Of a stretch of 64,000 nucleotides of DNA, positions 1-11,341 are shown piece after piece. Source of the stretch: Kalaharituber pfeilii (lineage: Eukaryota; Ascomycota; Pezizomycetes; Pezizales; Pezizaceae). The stretch is from positions 372,001 through 436,000 of the forward strand of contig WHUZ01000039.1 of NCBI GenBank assembly GCA_015179045.1. Reading direction: 5' to 3'. The translations under genes were made by a program, and so were the position numbers. How positions within the stretch are numbered: position 1 is the stretch's first letter; each line of letters begins with the position of its first letter. The notes under the pieces are model-generated. The model worked only from the letters and a program-made list of their open reading frames with translations, was not told where the DNA came from and did not search any database.

Positions 1-2914
1 ACGCAGCCATAGGCACGGCGTGGGAAGACGGGGAGGAGGGGGGGGGGGAGAGAAGAGAAGAAGGGTGAATTTCGAAGAGGTGGAGGATCTCGTGGAAGAT
101 ATGAAGGAGTGGGACGGGGAAAAGAAAGGGGAGTGGCTCGGAGGACTACCAGGGGAGACCCCGTATGAGAAGCTCCTGAGCTTGAAGGAGAGGCACAGCC
201 GGGAGGTGAGAATATGCAGAAGGAGTAAGAAGTGGTGGTCCAAGAAGTTAACGGGCCTCCGGAAGAAGGTGTCGGCAGAGGGGAGAGGGGGGGTGGGTCA
301 AGGGGCGAAGGGGATGGACCCAGAGAGATATGAGAGATGGAAGGAGGCGAAGAGGACCCTCAAGGCGAACATTAGGAAAGAAAAGGAGGAGTGCTGGAGG
401 GCCTTCGCAGAGGAGATGGGGGAGAAAGACCCGTGGGCAGTTGCCAGGGTAGCAAAGGACCCATGGAGGTTGAAGGCAACAATGGGGAAGCTAACAGGGG
501 AGGAGGGGGAGGAGCTGAGGACGGATCGAGACAAGTGCTCCACACTGGTCTCGAGGAACTTTCAGTGGGAAGAGAGGCAGAATGGGGAGGAGGGAGAGGA
601 GGAGAGGGGGGAGGGAGAAGGACCGGGATATGAAGTGGAAAAGATTGTGGGTATGCTAGAAGATGCCCTCAGGGGGACGAGCAACGTGTCGGCGCCGGGA
701 CCCGATGGAGTCTCATACAAGCTCTTGAAGCTGGTGATGAAGACGCCATTAGGAAGAGAGCTAATGACACAGATGGCGGAAGAGATGGCGGCGGGGAGGA
801 CCCCGGAAGAGTGGCAGTTAAGCAAGGTAGTCATGATTCCGAAGCCGGGGAAGGACAAGTCCCAGGTGAGGAGTTGGAGACCGATAAACCTGATTAACTG
901 CGTGGCGAAGTTGGGAGAGAAAGTGGTGGCGAACGAGTTGCAGAAAGCAGACCAGCTCTTCCACCGACATCAATTTGGCGGCAGAAAAGGGCGAAATGCT
1001 GCGGAAGCGATGATGAGAGCGGTTACCAAAACCCAGCGGTGCCTGGCAAGGAAGGGGGGGTCGGTTTGGAGCCTAGACGACGTAAGGGGGGGCTTCAACA
1101 ATGTGAAAGGGGAGGAGGTGTTGAGAAGGATACAGGGAGACAGGATGGCTAGGAGGTGGGGAGGGTGGTTAAAGGGTTTTTTCAGGAGAAGAAGGTTCAC
1201 AGTGGAATGGGATGGGGTGATTAGGGGGGAGGGGAGAGCGAACGTGGGGGCGCCGCAGGGTTCGCCGTTGTCACCGGTCATTTTTCTCATATGGCTGGCG
1301 CCGATGCTGGAGGACCTGGAGGAGACGTTGAGAAGAGAATGTCCGGAGGTAGAGTGCGAGGTCCCGTCATACGTGGATGACATTAATGTGACGGCGTGGG
1401 ACTGGGAAGGGACGAGGGACCTAGAGAGATTGAGAGTAAAGCTGGGAAGGATCACGGGGGAGGTGGCGGAGAGGTGGGGGGTGCCTTTGGAGAAAATGAA
1501 GCATGAGGATATCGTGTTTGGTAAGGGGAAGAGAAAGAGAAAGGAGGTGGAGAAGGTGAAATGGCTGGGAGTAATCTTCGATGCGACTCTAGACTTCGAC
1601 TTCCATTGGAAGGCGAGGATAGAGAAGGCAAGAAAGCTCGCGGGTGCTATGATGGGGGTGGGCGCGGGGCAGTGGGGAATGAGCCCACGGAGTTGGAGAC
1701 AATTATACACGGGAATGATAAGGGCGGTGATGATGTGGGGTTCGGAAATAGGGTGGAGAGGGCAGAAGGAATGGAGAAGGGAGATGGAGAAAATTCAGTA
1801 CCAGGTACTGAAGAAGGCCACGGGCGCTGTCCACGGAGCAGCGATGCAGAAAGTCAACTGGATCGCCGGAGTGGAGAGTGCGGAGACAGCTTTAGATGCG
1901 GCGCAGGCGAGGCTGGTGGCAAGGAGTATAGGGGATCCGGAGGGATGCGGGGATATCTGGACCGCGGACTTCAGGGGAGAGGGGGATGTGGAGGAGAGAG
2001 GCAGGGATTGGAGAGATTGGAGCGTGGGATGGGCGATGCAGAAGAAGGACGGTTTCGAGTCGGTGGCAGGGAGGGTGCAGAGCACAGTTAGCTTCGTCAT
2101 GCCGGAGGGGGTGGACGAGGTGTCATGGGGGGGGGGATGTGCGAGAACGGAGGTGGAAGAAGTGACGAGAGAAGGACGCAAAGGGGGAAGCGCGGAGGAG
2201 TGGGAGTCGTCAATCTTTTGGGCAACGCAAGGGGGGGGGGCGGTGTACACAGATGGTAGTATGAATGAGAAGGGGAGAGTGGGAGGGGGATTCTGGAAGT
2301 GGGGCGGCGGGGGGGGAGAAGAAATGGGGACAGGGGCGACGGTGTGGGATGGGGAGGTGAGAGGGATGAGAATGGGGATAGAGAAGGCGGTCCCAGCACC
2401 GGCGAACCTGGTCATCCTGACGGACTCACAGGCAGCAATCGCGGCGGTGAGGAAGGCGGGGAGACTGGGGAAAGCACGAACCGGAGACCTGAGGAGAGTG
2501 GTGGATGCAGTCGCGGAGAGAAAGAAAAAAGGGGGGGACGTCAAGCTGATGTGGGTGAAGGCGCACATCGGTATCGCTGGCAACGAGGCGGCGGACGTCG
2601 AAGCGAAGAGAGCGGCGGACAGGATCGGGAAGTCGGTGGTGACGGAAGGAGGGTTGCGCCAGAAGTGGAAAAAACTGCGCGCAGCGGAGAGGAGGGAGGT
2701 GGGGTACGGAGGAGGTGCAGTGATGAGGTGGGGCAGGGGGGCAACCACTGCCTTCACCAGGTTGAGGACGGGGAAGGGGATGGGGAAGGAATGGGATATC
2801 AGAATAGGCAAGGCGGCAGAGGGGAGCAGGTGCGGGTGTGGAGAAAAGCAGGCGGCAGACCACCTGGCGTTCAGGTGTGAGGAGGTAGAGTACCCGGAAG
2901 GATGGGGGAAGATT
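1..2914 (+). mobile_element. Tad-like LINE, ORF2 reverse transcriptase/RNase H, truncated at both ends
   Basis: An open frame from 20 to about 2914 encodes the second half of a non-LTR retrotransposon polyprotein; the endonuclease part lies before the window. In order it has the RT palm motifs (APGPDGVSYKLLK near residue 224, RPINLIN, the motif A region SLDDVRGGFN, GAPQGSPLSPVIF, and YVDD near residue 450), then RNase H (YTDGS near 742, LTDSQAA, KLMWVKAHIGIAGNEAAD), and a terminal zinc knuckle C-x-C-x8-H-x4-C near 937-952. The coding strand is strongly purine-rich. RT-RNase H-knuckle order fits the Tad clade of fungi. Homology to the other LINE copy (45225-47471) ends at PEGWGKIG, after which unrelated DNA follows without this element's own 3' UTR or poly(A), so the 3' end is broken. 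No in-frame stop occurs across about 960 codons, so the copy is young. Confidence 0.9.
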
Positions 2915-2975
2915 GGAACTACACATATTGTTGTCCCTCTGAAAAGCAAGATTCGGCAAGTAATTCAACCAGGCA

Positions 2976-3056
2976 CCTCGCCATAGCCCACAGGGCGGAA
3001 AGCGAGTAATGATATTTAAAAAAAAAAAAAAAAAAAATAAAAATAAAAATAAAAAT
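2976..3056 (+). mobile_element. Micro-retroposon, LINE-tail family Y
   Basis: An 81-bp insertion made only of a LINE 3' hairpin and an A-rich tail, flanked by perfect 12-bp direct repeats TTCAACCAGGCA (2964-2975 and 3057-3068). It starts CCTCGCCATAGCCC and continues GGGCGGAAAGCGAGTAATGA. The outer arms CTCGC/GCGAG and inner arms GCCC/GGGC can pair. The tail changes from pure A to repeated AAAAT. The duplication and tail indicate target-primed reverse transcription. Confidence 0.85.
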
Positions 3057-3311
3057 TTCAACCAGGCATCGTAATTTGCATTGGAGCTCTTGGGGCCATC
3101 CAATCCCGCTAGTATTTATAAGACAAGCTATATTAGCTGACAAGTTGTGTTTTGTTGTGGAGTTCCGTAATCGATAGAGTTCCGACAGGGAATCACTTTC
3201 ACAGGTAGAGAGATCAATGCCTTGGTAATGTACTCTCTATTGTCACCGTCTGAAAACGCGATCATGAATTGAGCCTTCCCCAGCAGAGGCCTATCTATGC
3301 ATACAATATGT

Positions 3312-3386
3312 TCCCTGCCATAGGCTGGTAGCCTGTATGCGGGGTTACGTGAATTTAAAAAAAAAAAAAAAAAAAAAAAAACCCCT
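3312..3386 (+). mobile_element. Micro-retroposon, LINE-tail family W
   Basis: A CCCTGCCATAGGCTGG...GCGGGGTTACGTGA hairpin end followed by about 24 A. The flanking direct repeat is short, AATATGT (3305-3311 and 3387-3393). It has the same layout as the family X copies but a different loop. Confidence 0.65.
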
Positions 3387-3743
3387 AATATGTGGAAACT
3401 AACATGTAGCACAGGAGTCAATTGATCAAATACTTATGAAGACGTTAAGCACATACACGAGTTGGGGGTCAGGAAAAAAGGTATTTAAAAATGGTCCTCG
3501 GGATTTTGGCATGAGACAGCACATCAAGTAGATGAGAACCAGAATATTTCCAACCAGCATACTTAGTGCTACCGACGTGCGGAAAGAAACATACCCTCTG
3601 AAACACGATTAGTGCATACAACACAAAAACATGCTAAGTAGGTTTAAGGTCAAGAATAAAATCCTCCTCACATAGCTAAACACGACAAAACGCCCATCAT
3701 AAACTTGACTTGTGAATAGAAGTGAAACGAAGAATAACTGAAA
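3387..3743. other. Non-coding; 3' flank of the first NLR gene
   Basis: No gene is visible. Read on the minus strand, about 3640-3735 resembles the sequence downstream of the third NLR gene (around 55640-55745; for example CGTTTCAYTTCTATT). It is therefore probably the original 3' UTR or flank of the NLR gene at 4198-9364, now separated from it by a LINE insertion. Confidence 0.45.
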
Positions 3744-4169
3744 TTGATTCGGTCTGTACGGCATCGTAGTACACGGCATCGCGTTGAGGAAAGACCTGGG
3801 AAAGGTCAGGAAGCGGCGAATCGGGAGTTAGGAAATATACGGGGGATTCGCTGGCTGAGGAAGAAGACTTTGCTGGAGGAGGAAGGCAAAAAGACAAGCT
3901 CGGTGGTAGTCTACGTGGAGAAAGAGATGGACGTTGAGAGGGTGAGACTGAGCGGGAGGTGGCACGAGTCGGTCCAGTACGAGTCGGAGAGGGGACGGAA
4001 GTAGGGGATCATACTGGACGCTACCCGCATCACGGAGGGATGCGCGGGATAATATGTATCTAGAGACTAGGATAGGTTGGAGGTTACTTTCCTTAAATAA
4101 AGACCCTCGCCATAGCCCGTTGGGCGGCAAGCGAGTAATGATATAAAAAAAAAAAAAAAAAAAAAAAAA
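3744..4169 (+). mobile_element. ORF1-only LINE derivative with family Y tail
   Basis: A short open frame to 4004 encodes the C-terminal part of a LINE ORF1 (gag-like) protein: IRWLRKKTLLEEEGKKTSSV, then VRLSGRWHESVQYE. It matches the ORF1 fragment on the minus strand at 30159-30434. About 105 bp after its stop comes the family Y hairpin (CCTCGCCATAGCCCGTT...GCAAGCGAGTAATGATA) and about 25 A. No ORF2 lies between ORF1 and the 3' tail. The poly(A) ends 28 bp from the NLR stop codon at 4198, so the insertion interrupts the NLR 3' UTR in antisense. I could not find a convincing target duplication. Confidence 0.65.
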
Positions 4170-4197
4170 GATAGAGAGGGACAAAGATTAGCGCCGG

Positions 4198-7100
4198 CTA
4201 CTCCGTGCTCTCATTTTCGAGCTTTGGGCGTAACATCGCAGCAATTTCATGGTGCCCCTGCTTGGCGGCCACGTCCAAGGGTGTCTCAGATATGGCGTTG
4301 GCCTTTGTAACGAGGATTTTATCATGGGCAAGAAGCAGGTTTGTTGTACTGGTGTGCCCGTGGTAAGCCGTTATATGCAGTGGGGTGTCGCCATCCTCAT
4401 CACCGCGGTTGACATCAACCCTATTCTCTGCAAGCAGCAGCTCAACGATCTTGTCATGCCCTGCTTGGGCTGCAGCATGCAGTGGTGTCCAACCATGCTC
4501 TTGACCCTTATTCACATCAACTCTTTCTTGCACTAGTAGTAGTTCGATCACATTGCCATGTCCCTTCTGAGCTGCTACAAACAGCGGTGTTGCACCTTCT
4601 ACAGTAGTCATATTGACATCGACCCTCTTGTCCGCCAGGAGCAGCTCCACTACTTTGACATGCCCTTTGTGAGCTGCAGTAATCAGTGGCGTCCACCCAT
4701 GCTTCGTAGGCTTATTGACATCGACCCTACCGTCTGCCAGCAGCAGCTCCACCACCCTGTCATGCCCCTTGTCCACAGCGGTATTCAGTGGTATCCAACC
4801 ATGTTCAGTAGCCATATTGACATCGTTCCTGCCATCTTCTAGCAGCAGCTCCACCACCTTGTCGTGTCCTCCATAAGCTGCTACATGCAGTGGTGTCCAT
4901 GTACTGTTACCAGTGATATGATTGACATGAACCCTGTCGTCTGCCAGGAGCAGCTCTACTATCTTGTCATACCCGTTGCCAGCTGCGGTAATCAGTGGTG
5001 TCCAACAATCTTTGTCAGGTATATTGACGTCAATTCTATCGTCCGCCAGCAGCAGCTCCACCACCTTGAGGTGCCCTTTGTTAGTTGCAGTGATCAATGG
5101 TGTCCACCCATGTTTCGTAGGCATATTGATGTCAACACTGTCTTCTGCTAATATCAGCTCCACCACCTTGTCATGCCCTTGATCTGCTGCAGTATACAGT
5201 GGTGACCAGCCATCTTTGGTTGCGATATTGACATCAACCCTGTTAGTCGCTAGCAGAAGCTCAACTACCTTATCGTGCCCTTTGTTTGCTGCGGTATTTA
5301 GTGGTGTCCAGCCATCTTTATTAGCCATGTTGACATCAACCCCCTCATTCGCTAGCAGTAGTTCGACCACTTTATCGTGTCCGTCATGAGCTGCGATACA
5401 TAGCGGTGTGCAGCCGTTTATATCACCCATGTTAAAATTGACCCTGTCGTGTGCCAGCAGCAGCTTTACTACCTTGTCATGTCCCATACTAGCCGCCATA
5501 TACAGTGGTGTCAGGCCATTCTTATTTGCCATATTGACGTCAATGCTGCCATTCGCCAACAGCAGCTCAACCACTTTGTCATGTCCCAAAGTAGCTGCCG
5601 TATATAGCGGTGTCAAGCTATGCTTATCCGCGATATTGACATCAACGCCGCCATTCGCCAGCAGTAGCTCAACCACCTTGTCATGTCCTACGGCAGCTGC
5701 AGTAATCAGTGGTGTCCAGCCAATTTTGTTAGCCATATTGACGTCAACGCTGCTATTCGCGAGCAGCACTTCAACCACGTTGTCACGCCCCATACCAGCT
5801 GCCACCTGCAGTGGCGACATGCCCTTGTCATTAGTTACATTGACATCAACCCTGTTATTCGCTAACAGCAGCTCAACCACCTTGCCATGCCCATTGTATG
5901 CTGCTGCCAGCAAAGGAGTCATATTTTTCATACATGATCCAATTGCATCATCAATCAAATTTATATCGATATCTGTGGCCCTCACCCAAAGTTGTTTGAG
6001 GAGATTTATATTTCCGTTCCATGCCGCAGCAGTTAAACATACTCTCAGGAACGATTCTGGCAAAGATGCAATGAAGTCTGGATCTCGTAAAATGTATCCT
6101 TCAACTAAGACTCTCAAATCAAATACCACAGCTGCTAGAAGGATTGATCCACCCCCAGATGCTGCATGAATGCGTCGATCTAAGGTCCAATCTAGTACTG
6201 ATGGATAGTTGTTGAAGTCCCAGAATGTATCAAATACCTGGTAGTGGTGGGGCCAATTCGAGTACCCTGTATCTTGCTCATGATGAAAGTACTGGTATAA
6301 GTTGTTTTGAATATGATTTTTGCATGCTTTAGAGGCATGGACTCCCCAATAGCAAAAGGAGTACCACAAGAAAGGGAAATGACTGCTCAAGTTCTTGCCA
6401 TCCCACTGAGCAACCTGGTATGCTTCACCTCGGTCTGTTGTTAGGTATGTTAGACACACAAGTGTAATGATAGAGTGCACTTCAGCAATCAACTCGGTGG
6501 GTGTGCTTGAGTTAAGGGCAGTTGGGAACACTAGATCTGGATGTTTCTCAAAAAACTCTCTGGCACTTTGGTGAATGAAGCGCACAGCAAACTTTTTCCT
6601 GATAACACTATAGTTCAGTCAATGTCAGCTCTGATTCTATAAGCATCATAAATCATCACTCACTTCTTATTCTCTACACCATCCTTATGCTCTTCCTCAA
6701 TCAGCAAACCTCCACAGTTGGAAAGCAAATACACCTTATCCACCCTGTCATCCCTATCAAAGCCAGTGTCCTCATGCGTAGCAATTGCGTCCAAAAGCGC
6801 ATCAGGTTCCAACCAGTCCATGCTAAATGTGACCAGCATGAAGGCCTTTTGGATTATCTCCCATGACTCTGCATTATGCACTTGAATGCGCTTAATTGCA
6901 TCACGATAGGTATCATGGAGATCTTTGGGAAGATTCGTCAAAGCCTTCTTAAGCTTTTTACGGTTTGGCATGTTGGCTATGGTGGTAATATGAAGCCGAG
7001 CAATCAAAAACCTCCACAAGTAAAGTGTACATGTTAGCTTCAGAAAAGGAGCAATCGTCATACCCTTCGGGGCTGTATACAAATGATGATACACAAAAAA

Positions 7101-9364
7101 AAAAAAAAAAAACGATGAGCAATCGAAAACAGGATAAAGCTTACATTCCATTTGCCTGCTGTAGGATCCTGCCCACTACTTCATTCCAGAGCTCAGTGTC
7201 GGCATGGACAAGCTTGTAGAGATTTTTGCCTGTTTTAGCGAATTCTTCAATTCTTGCATTGAGATACTGCCTGATATCGCTGTCATTGGCTCTTATCTCC
7301 AGGCATAAACAACCCCTTTCCATAAAGAATGTATCAGTGCCATGGTCAGGTCGAGATGTTGCGAGAAGCTGCACATTGCTGTGAGAGTGGATGAGATTGA
7401 ACAGGTGAATACGCAAAAGTTCATGTTGATGGGGGGATTCATCCAATGCATCAACAATAATAAAGACTGTCTCAAGAGCTGAAGCACACTTCTTAATCCT
7501 TTCCATAACCTCACTTACTGGCAAATAACGTTGCTCTGCCCCCCAATATTCATTATAAAGCTCACTGATATCAGGTGTAATGTAGCAACACCTTTCCAGT
7601 TGGCGCAGAATGCTTCCAAGGAGGTTTGGCAGGGTCTGCATCTGCCGGTCACCTTCGCTACAAAAAAGAAAAGCAAGCCCCACTGATTTGTTGCCAGAAG
7701 TGTCCTGCTTGGTGCAGTACGCATCTCTCAAATACCTGATCAAAAGAGACCTAAAGAACGATTTGATTAATGTTAGACATAGATGGAAAGCTTCAGGGCG
7801 GGCTTCATAAGGGGCAGTACATGAGTGTACTCTTTCCAGCACCAGCTATTTGAACTGTCAGCCTGTTTCGGCCACTTTTTTGCCTCAAACAATAGGAGAC
7901 TGACGCATTCCGTAACAAAATAATGCCCTGAACTTCCCTCGTAACCACTTGGTAAATTTTTCATCCTGCAAGAGCCACATCCCAGTACCAGGCTCGACCT
8001 TTGCATAAAAATTATCTTGCGTGCTCCAAAATGTCAATGGGGATAGCCATTCATATGCTTTTTGTCTGGTGTCATCTGTTTTATTTAGAAAAATACTTAG
8101 TTACTTGAGTACTGGTACGTAAACTCTGTCGGCCTTGCGGGGTTTCATCATACCTTCAAACTTGCTACGCATTCTAACTGCAGCGGCTTTAGCTTCCACA
8201 GCAGCACTCCTAATATGTGCAATACTGATATCAGCACGCTGACACATCAAAACAGCAATGGAGCTCGACTCGAAACACATGCCACGTTTGCTACTAGGAT
8301 GAAAATCACCCATAAGCAGTATATAAAGCACCGAACTCGGGGGGTTATTAGAATTACGACGCACTCAATCTGGACAATCCCTTTTCCAACCTCCTCAAGA
8401 GTCGCTTCAGCTTTTGACAAGTTGGTGCTTTTCAAACGTCCCAAGTGTTAGCTACACAGGAGGGTTCCTTACCCAAAAAATGTATAAGATTAATTACATA
8501 CCTTAGTAGTCCCACATTATTGTCAATGTCTGTCGCTTTACTGAGTATATTTGACGATAACTCCCTAGCAAGAATATTAAGAATCGTTAGCAGCACGTTG
8601 GCCCATAGATCATCAATTTGTTTCGCAGTGAATTACATGTGCTCGAGCTGCAGTATTTTATGCAGGATGCTCGTGATTGTTTCAAGTTCCTGTAAAAGTT
8701 CCTTGAATTCATTTTCCTGAAATGGCCATACCCATCGATCGACCAGTGTTCTGCTAGTAGATGATTTTTCCGTATCGGAAGTCGGGGTGAAACAAGCGTG
8801 AGAATCTTCCGGTTCACTCCGACTCAAATAACTTTTAGAAGACTTTTTACCACCGGTCCTGTGGCTTGGCAATGAAATCCAGTCTTTAATGGAATCTCTC
8901 TTTCGTCGTTTCTTGAGATTAGCAAGTTTGGAAAATCCAACGCCAGATGTTGTGTTCACAGTGAGTTCGCCAGTAGTCGAGCCGTCAGAAGATATAATGG
9001 AGCTTGCATCGGAGATGGTGAGTCCATCCGAGATGGTACCTCTAGTTTGAGTTTCAATAATAGTCGAGCTTGGAGTTTCTATAGTGATAGCAGGCTGTTT
9101 CAAAAATTTCTGTAGCTTGGGATCTTGGAGAATTGCATCTATCTTCTCAAGGATAGTACGCTGCTGCTGAAGGCTCTGCTCTGCTTCACCTGAAATTTGG
9201 TTATTTTTCTTTCTGTCGGCCACCTGTTGTGCATATTCAATATAGAAGTTGAATTGCGTGATAAGTGCTTGGCAGGACTCTGGGGCGTCTTGGACATTCT
9301 GGAGGTATTGAACCAGTTGGATTGCTAATGGCACAATGCCGAACGCAAGTCCTGCAACGTCCAT
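4198..9364 (-). CDS. NLR-type STAND receptor 1: fungal N-terminal domain, NACHT, 17 ankyrin repeats
   Basis: Eight exons (8637-9364, 8502-8564, 8154-8209, 7905-8075, 7821-7845, 7145-7750, 6664-7011, 4198-6598) join in frame to 1465 aa with GT-AG introns. Residues 1-90 resemble the fungal N-terminal domain of STAND proteins (MDVAGLAFGIVPLAIQLVQY). A conserved WVWPFQENEFKELLQ block follows before the NACHT module: P-loop GMPGAGKST, Walker B IIVDALDE, LLATSRP, and the winged-helix RFIHQSAREFF. Residues about 892-1465 form 17 ankyrin repeats of about 34 aa (TPLxxAAxxGHDKVVELLLA). By family knowledge, NACHT ATPases oligomerise when the repeat domain senses a ligand, and fungal members act in non-self recognition or programmed cell death; the ligand here is unknown. 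The start is the first ATG of the conserved domain, matching both paralogues. Nothing breaks the frame. A small retroposon sits in the sixth intron. Confidence 0.92.
7012..7144 (-). other. NLR1 intron 6, enlarged by an insertion
   Basis: Donor GTAAGC (from 7144) and an AG acceptor (7013-7012) join ...ANG-M to FLIARLH, the same junction as in the two paralogues. The 133-bp length would be near 65 bp without the micro-retroposon and its duplicated target. Confidence 0.85.
7058..7116 (+). mobile_element. Micro-retroposon family Z inside an NLR intron
   Basis: A 59-bp insertion flanked by perfect 9-bp repeats GAGCAATCG (7049-7057 and 7117-7125). It begins TCATACCCTTCGGGGCTGTA, where CCC-TTCG-GGG is a tight hairpin, continues ATACAAATGATGATACAC, and ends in about 18 A. 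It is antisense to the NLR gene, so the intron carries a poly(U) run near its 5' end. Confidence 0.8.
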
Positions 9365-11341
9365 GCTGACTAGCTATAAATTGGATATTCGGATGGAGTG
9401 GCTTAAAAGTTGCGTGGAGGGTCTTGAGTTGGGATGTCAGGCCTGGAACTCCTTAACTGTGGAATAAATTGCTCGATTTCTTTTGATTCGAAGGAACAAT
9501 TTTATCTGAACAACAAGCGGCTAAAGAGTGGAAACTCAGTATTGGCAGCGAGCGAGTAGTTAGCGTACCTTTGAGGCTGAGCCTCAAGTATACAAGGGTA
9601 TATGTTCAACTGCCAGGACCAATCAGGAATGCAGCTCAAGCGAAGGAGTCGTCTTAAATCTCCCGATATTGCTACATCTATATTTTATGCATAATCACCG
9701 TTTCCGTACTCCTATTGTGCTATCGTTCAGTCTTTGTCAAACGCCCTATTAAGCCAGAATCTCCTTTCCAAAGCGCGTGGTGGCTAAATTGCTGCTCCAT
9801 CCGACTATGTGCACGGCATTTCTCTCAGCTTGCACATTTGCTTGGCATATAGATAGTATCATACGGCGATTTGTACTGAATCAGTGAATTGCTGTCCTCT
9901 ACAGCTGGCTAACCACATTACTACGGTGTCACGTGCCCCAGGACTAAAGCGACGACGCTATCTACAGCTCACCAGTGACAATAAAATGAGCGGGACACTA
10001 TTATTCGAAATAGGCTAATTTTACATGCTTAGTAAAGAAAATAAGTGACTACTAAAAAAAATACATACAACACTGCCTTGAGGTAGCAGAATTAAATAGT
10101 GGGCTTGGCAACCGGTCTTTTAGGTACGAGAACACTTGCTACATACAGTTTACATGTAACGGACTGTAAAAATGTATCCTCTCTCTCTGGTATACGAACG
10201 TTCCATTATAAAACTAGCGCTAGCCCACAATAGGAATGTCATGATCAACCAGCGTCAAGTCGTTGGGGATTTTCAAGAGCAGTGTTCGGCACTTCAAAAA
10301 AGGATAAGTCGCAATAAAGTACTAGTTCATCCGTTATAGTAAGAACTAGCTATGCCCTGTCATTGAGTCCGTTAGGTATATCATAACTCGCATTTCTGTT
10401 ATAGCATGATCAAGTTATTCCACATTGTTTGTATAAGGCTGAGAAAACCAGGTATAGCAAGGGCTAGTTATACATTGCAATGTTTAGACAATCATACGGA
10501 GTAAAGTACCCCTGATAACATCCACTTCTGCCTCAACCATCAGCGACTCAGCGACGCCCACCAGCGGCACCCCTTTAGCGACATAACCCGTTTTTGCTTC
10601 CTCTTGGAATCATATGCACGCTTTTTCGCTTTTTTTTTCCATCTTTTGAAAAATCAATTACCCATACGCTTTTTCTCGTCGGCATGAAAGGCATTTTGGT
10701 CTCGAGTTAAAATCAACGATCGTAGAGCCTCACAAAGTCTCCATTAATTACTAGCTACTTAGGAACTGTGAGTGAGCAGAAAATTTACTTTTACGAAATC
10801 GTTAAAGCCAACTTCGAGCACCTCGGCTATGTCCACCTAGTCTCCCCTCAGGCTTGGCAGTGCAGAGGGGAGAAACTTAGTCATGATGTCAGACGCTGGA
10901 AGGGAATTTACATAAGCGGTTCCTAGAGCGGCCACTGAGGCGACTCTTGGCATCATCACCCAATTGCTTCTTTATTCCTTGCACGCGTCAGTAAACTTAT
11001 CCCCCTCAAAGCACCCCCGCGATCATCTCACAGAACTCCCCTCTCCCCTCTTGTACATCTCACCTTCCCCTGTCCTTTCTTCGAGGAAGGAATACCAACA
11101 ATAGCTCTCGGAGGAGAGATAACTACCCTCGCTAGCAGGACACAAACGATATTTAACACTTACCATTTGCCCCCACGCAGATTGGGGAGGAAAGGGTTAC
11201 ACAGGAGGGTAACCAGAACACAGATCAGCGAAAAGATTGCAGTATGTGTTTCTCCCAAGGTCTTCTCTCGGTTCATTTTGTTTCCAATGCTGAGGATCGC
11301 TTCAAGATTCAAGACACCGGAAGTCCTGTCCACGTCACACA
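9365..11341. other. Intergenic, about 2 kb; promoter side of NLR1 and the F-box gene
   Basis: The two flanking genes are divergent, so this stretch must hold both promoters. No open frame is convincing. Between about 10290 and 10480, degenerate repeats of the type TTATAGTAAG and GGTATAGCAAGGGC resemble the subterminal repeats of the element at 40977-41804 and may be its relic. No TATA box or binding site is clear enough to call. Confidence 0.4.

Noticed and set aside
1795..2949. 384-codon minus-strand frame across the first LINE
   Set aside because: It opposes a clear RT/RNase H frame; purine-rich sense coding leaves the antisense strand poor in stops.
5408..6169. 253-codon plus-strand frame over the NLR1 ankyrin repeats
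   Set aside because: Same antisense effect of the repeat unit.
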